The translations under genes were made by a program, and so were the position numbers. A stretch of 25,152 nt of DNA, from assembly GCA_964476585.1 (NCBI GenBank), contig CAYZBF010000027.1, positions 1-25,152 on the forward strand, given 5' to 3'. The notes below the pieces were generated by a model. That model worked only from the letters and a program-made list of their open reading frames with translations. It had not been told where the DNA came from and made no database searches. This document shows, one piece after another, positions 22,728 through 25,152 of the stretch (positions are counted from its first letter, which is position 1; each line of letters starts with the position of its first letter). The stretch is from CAYZBF01 sp964476585. GTDB lineage: Bacteria; Hydrothermota; UBA3072.

Positions 22728-23810
22728 TCAGAAACCCTCGTATAGTATCTTAACTATTCTTTCTGCTGCTTTACCATCCCAGAGAGTAAAGCCAACAGAT
22801 TTTTTTTCTTCTCCGGCAAGGATCTTCTTGGACTCACGAACTATCTTCTCTGGATCCACTCCAACCAAAATATTTGTTCCTTTTGATATTGTAAAGGGTC
22901 TTTCGGTATTTCCCCGTATAGTAAGACAGGGGATATTCAAATAGGTCGTCTCCTGCTGAATGCTACCTGAATCTGTAAGAACAAATCTGGAATTCCTATA
23001 TAACCTGAGGAAATCACGATAGGAAAGGGGATCAGTTATGCGAAAGTTATCATTATCTGTATAAATCTGGAATTCTTTCATCCTTTTTTTCGTCCTTGGA
23101 TGAGCAGGGAATATTATTTTGATATCTTCTGCTATCGTATTCAGTGCCTTCATTATTCCTTTGAAAACCCGAGGATCATCTACATTACTCGGGCGATGAA
23201 GTGTGAGTACTGCATATTCCTTGTTATTTAAATCTTTAAATAGCGGTTTATCCAGATCCTCGAGTCTTTCCATCTCCCAGATAAGGGTATCGATCATAAC
23301 ATCCCCGACTAAATATATCTTTTCCTCTGGAATACCCTCATTAATGAGATTCTCATTAGCCTCCTCTGCAGGTGTAAAGAGATAATCGGAGATTGCATCG
23401 GTAAGGAGTCTGTTTATCTCCTCGGGCATCCTTCGATCAAAACTACGAAGGCCTGCTTCCACATGAGCAAGGGGAATATGTAATTTACAGGCGACGAGAC
23501 CACAGGCAATGGTTGAATTCACATCTCCCACCACAAGAATGATATCTCCGTGGTCATTCATAAGGAACTGTTCAAAACGTTTCATTATCTCGCCTGTCTG
23601 CTCTCCATGTAGTCCTGAACCTACCCCAAGATTTACGTCAGGTTCAGGAATCCCAAGTTCCTCAAAGAAACATTTTGACATGTTCTCATCATAATGTTGG
23701 CCTGTGTGGACGAGGACTTGTTCGATAGTTTTGTATTCATAAACAGCCCGCATAATTGGAGCTATCTTCGCGAAATTGGGACGAGCGCCAACTACGTGAA
23801 TGAGTTTCAT
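22728..23810 (-). CDS. wbpI: Non-hydrolysing UDP-sugar 2-epimerase (WbpI-like, WecB family)
   Basis: A 360-residue epimerase of the WecB family, expected here to invert C2 of UDP-2,3-diacetamido-glucuronic acid to the manno form. Family marks in order are HVVGARPNFAKIAPI, HTGQHYDENMS, VVGDVNSTIA, HVEAGLRSFDRRMPEEINR, TLHRPSNVDD, PAHPRTKKR and LTDSGSIQQETTYLNIP followed by RGNTERP. Length is normal. The ATG follows the wbpA stop with no gap and has no ribosome site of its own, so translation is probably coupled. WecB (UDP-GlcNAc to UDP-ManNAc) is the alternative. Because the 3-dehydrogenase, aminotransferase and acetyltransferase are in the same operon, WbpI is the better fit. Fragments of two dead relatives lie at about 200-235 and at 14110-16640. 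Confidence 0.88.
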   Translation of the reverse strand: MKLIHVVGARPNFAKIAPIMRAVYEYKTIEQVLVHTGQHYDENMSKCFFEELGIPEPDVNLGVGSGLHGEQTGEIMKRFEQFLMNDHGDIILVVGDVNSTIACGLVACKLHIPLAHVEAGLRSFDRRMPEEINRLLTDAISDYLFTPAEEANENLINEGIPEEKIYLVGDVMIDTLIWEMERLEDLDKPLFKDLNNKEYAVLTLHRPSNVDDPRVFKGIMKALNTIAEDIKIIFPAHPRTKKRMKEFQIYTDNDNFRITDPLSYRDFLRLYRNSRFVLTDSGSIQQETTYLNIPCLTIRGNTERPFTISKGTNILVGVDPEKIVRESKKILAGEEKKSVGFTLWDGKAAERIVKILYEGF

Positions 23811-25109
23811 CTATGCATTAACAATCTTGTCGCTCTTTATGCCTGAAAGAGCATTTCTTGTGTCAATAATGAGGGAAGAATTTTTATAAATTTTTTGATA
23901 ATCTATAGAAGAATGAGCAGTTGATATAATCACTGCGTCCTGACGAGATAAGATTTCGTTTGTTAAGTCCACTGACCTCATCACAAGATCTGTCTGTCTA
24001 AATCCTTTTATCTCTGGAATATAAGGGTCATAATAGGATGTATTTGCTCCTCGTTTAATTAGTAACTCCATTATTCGAATGCCTGGAGATTCTCTTGCAT
24101 CGTCAATATCCTTTTTGTAAGCAATTCCGATAACCAAAATATTGGAACCCCGAAGAGCCTTTTTGTGCTCATTCAATTCAATAATTGTTTTCTCTATAAC
24201 ATATTCTGGCATGGCGGTATTTATCTCACCTGCCAGTTCAATAAATCTTGTATTTAATCCGAATTCCCTTGCCTTCCATGAAAGATAAAAGGGGTCAATT
24301 GGTATACAGTGTCCACCCAATCCTGAGCCTGGGTAGAAAGGAGTATACCCAAAGGGTTTTGTTTTTGCCGCTTCTATTACTTCCCAGATATTAATTCCCA
24401 TTCTATCAAAGATCATCTTCAACTCATTCACAAGTGCAATGTTTACCGATCTATAAGTATTCTCAAGTAACTTCGTTGCTTCTGCCACTTCAGAAGAGGA
24501 GACTTCAACAACCGTGTCAAATATATTATTGTATAATTCAACTGCTTCTTTTGTGGACTTAAGGGATACTCCACCCACCACTTTTGGAATGTTCCTCGTG
24601 TTATATTTTTTATTCCCGGGATCTTCTCTTTCAGGGGAGAATGCTAGATAGAAATCCTCATCAAGGATTCTGCTTCCCTCTTCCAGAATAGGAAGGATAA
24701 TCTCTCTTGTTGTACCTGGATAGGTAGTAGACTCGAGTATAACAAGAGCTCCTTTCTTCATATTCTTACCGACCATTTTAGCGGAATCTATAACATAGGA
24801 AAGTTCAGGTATTCTATGCGCATCCAAGGGGGTTGGAACACAAATAGATATTGCATCTGCATCGTTTATCCTGGAAAAGTTCGTGGTAGGTTCAAAGAGA
24901 CCGGTTTCTATCATTCCCTTAACTCTATCCTCACCAATATGCTTTATATAGGTCTTTTTTGAGGAGAGCGTCTTAACCTTTTTCTCGTCTATATCAAAGC
25001 CAATTGTCCTATAACCTGAGCGAACAAATTCTATTGCAAGAGGTAAGCCTACATATCCTAAACCGATTATCCCTAAAATCTTTCCCTTGGTATTAACCAT
25101 CTTTTCCAT
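23811..25109 (-). CDS. wbpA: UDP-N-acetylglucosamine 6-dehydrogenase (WbpA/WecC family)
   Basis: A 432-residue NAD-dependent four-electron dehydrogenase oxidising C6 of a UDP-HexNAc to the uronic acid, the first committed step of the pathway. It shows the Rossmann motif IIGLGYVGLPLAIEF (about residues 14-28), ISICVPTPLD, ILESTTYPGTT, ATKLLENTYRSVNIALVNEL, and GSGLGGHCIPIDPFYLSWKA with the catalytic Cys268. The C-terminal domain has VIGIAYKKDIDDARESPG. It is first in the operon. ATG 25109 has no ribosome site but lies six bases after a putative -10 box, so the message is probably leaderless. A second ATG three codons on (25100) is the alternative. UDP-ManNAc is a possible other substrate if its partner were WecB. 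Confidence 0.92.
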   Translation of the reverse strand: MEKMVNTKGKILGIIGLGYVGLPLAIEFVRSGYRTIGFDIDEKKVKTLSSKKTYIKHIGEDRVKGMIETGLFEPTTNFSRINDADAISICVPTPLDAHRIPELSYVIDSAKMVGKNMKKGALVILESTTYPGTTREIILPILEEGSRILDEDFYLAFSPEREDPGNKKYNTRNIPKVVGGVSLKSTKEAVELYNNIFDTVVEVSSSEVAEATKLLENTYRSVNIALVNELKMIFDRMGINIWEVIEAAKTKPFGYTPFYPGSGLGGHCIPIDPFYLSWKAREFGLNTRFIELAGEINTAMPEYVIEKTIIELNEHKKALRGSNILVIGIAYKKDIDDARESPGIRIMELLIKRGANTSYYDPYIPEIKGFRQTDLVMRSVDLTNEILSRQDAVIISTAHSSIDYQKIYKNSSLIIDTRNALSGIKSDKIVNA

Positions 25110-25115
25110 ATTGGT

Positions 25116-25143
25116 AATTTAGTAATGCTTGTCCGACTGTCAA
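25116..25143 (-). promoter_or_regulatory. Promoter of the wbpA operon, probably giving a leaderless transcript
   Basis: On the minus strand TTGACA (25143-25138), 16 bases and TAAATT (25121-25116) stand six bases before ATG 25109. Transcription would start at or next to the start codon. The arrangement is repeated ahead of the wbpA remnant at 16796, where the spacer sequence is unrelated. Confidence 0.65.
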
Positions 25144-25152
25144 GTTCTACAA

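Noticed and set aside
1..25152. Insertion sequence, transposase or CRISPR as the cause of the mosaic
   Set aside because: I found no transposase motifs, terminal inverted repeats bounding the modules, or regularly spaced repeats.

Overview
The window is a surface-polysaccharide (capsule or O-antigen type) biosynthesis locus from an AT-rich bacterium. A long Wza-type SLBB export protein with a Sec signal implies an outer membrane, so the host is probably Gram-negative. GTG and TTG starts are frequent. The many-SLBB Wza and short Wzz proteins would suit the FCB group or an uncultured candidate phylum, but the sequence does not settle the lineage. I saw no tRNA, rRNA, CRISPR array or intact insertion sequence.

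Layout. 1-1052: decayed DNA, with a wbpA/wbpI/sugar-transferase remnant on the minus strand and a glycosyltransferase remnant on the plus strand. 1147-6638 (+): a GT4 glycosyltransferase, a GH2-type glycosidase, then a first wzz-wzy pair. 7275-9530 (+): the Wza-type exporter behind its own promoter. 9595-10010 (-): a GT2 glycosyltransferase remnant. 10565-12648 (+): a second wzz-wzy pair. 12847-16525 (-): a Wzx-type flippase, a LicC-like nucleotidyltransferase and a TagB/TagF-like polyol-phosphate transferase, lying between and next to further wbpI and wbpA remnants. 17116-18327 (+): the intact homologue of the first GT4 remnant. 18467-25109 (-): a six-gene operon running wbpA, wbpI, initiating sugar-phosphate transferase, wbpD, wbpE, wbpB.

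How the genes work together. The right-hand operon encodes all five enzymes expected to convert UDP-GlcNAc to UDP-2,3-diacetamido-2,3-dideoxymannuronic acid, plus the membrane transferase that places the first sugar phosphate on undecaprenyl phosphate. GT4 enzymes extend the repeat unit. The LicC-like and TagF-like pair probably adds a phospho-polyol or phosphocholine-like group. Wzx flips the unit, Wzy polymerises it, Wzz sets chain length and Wza exports it. The GH2 enzyme may trim the product.

Most unusual point. The locus preserves its own history. The wbpA-wbpI module next to a divergent GT4 gene appears as an intact copy and as two decayed copies. The polymerase module wzz-wzy is duplicated at about 70% identity. 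Two cargo genes sit between pieces of a dead wbpI. This suggests growth by repeated module duplication and replacement.
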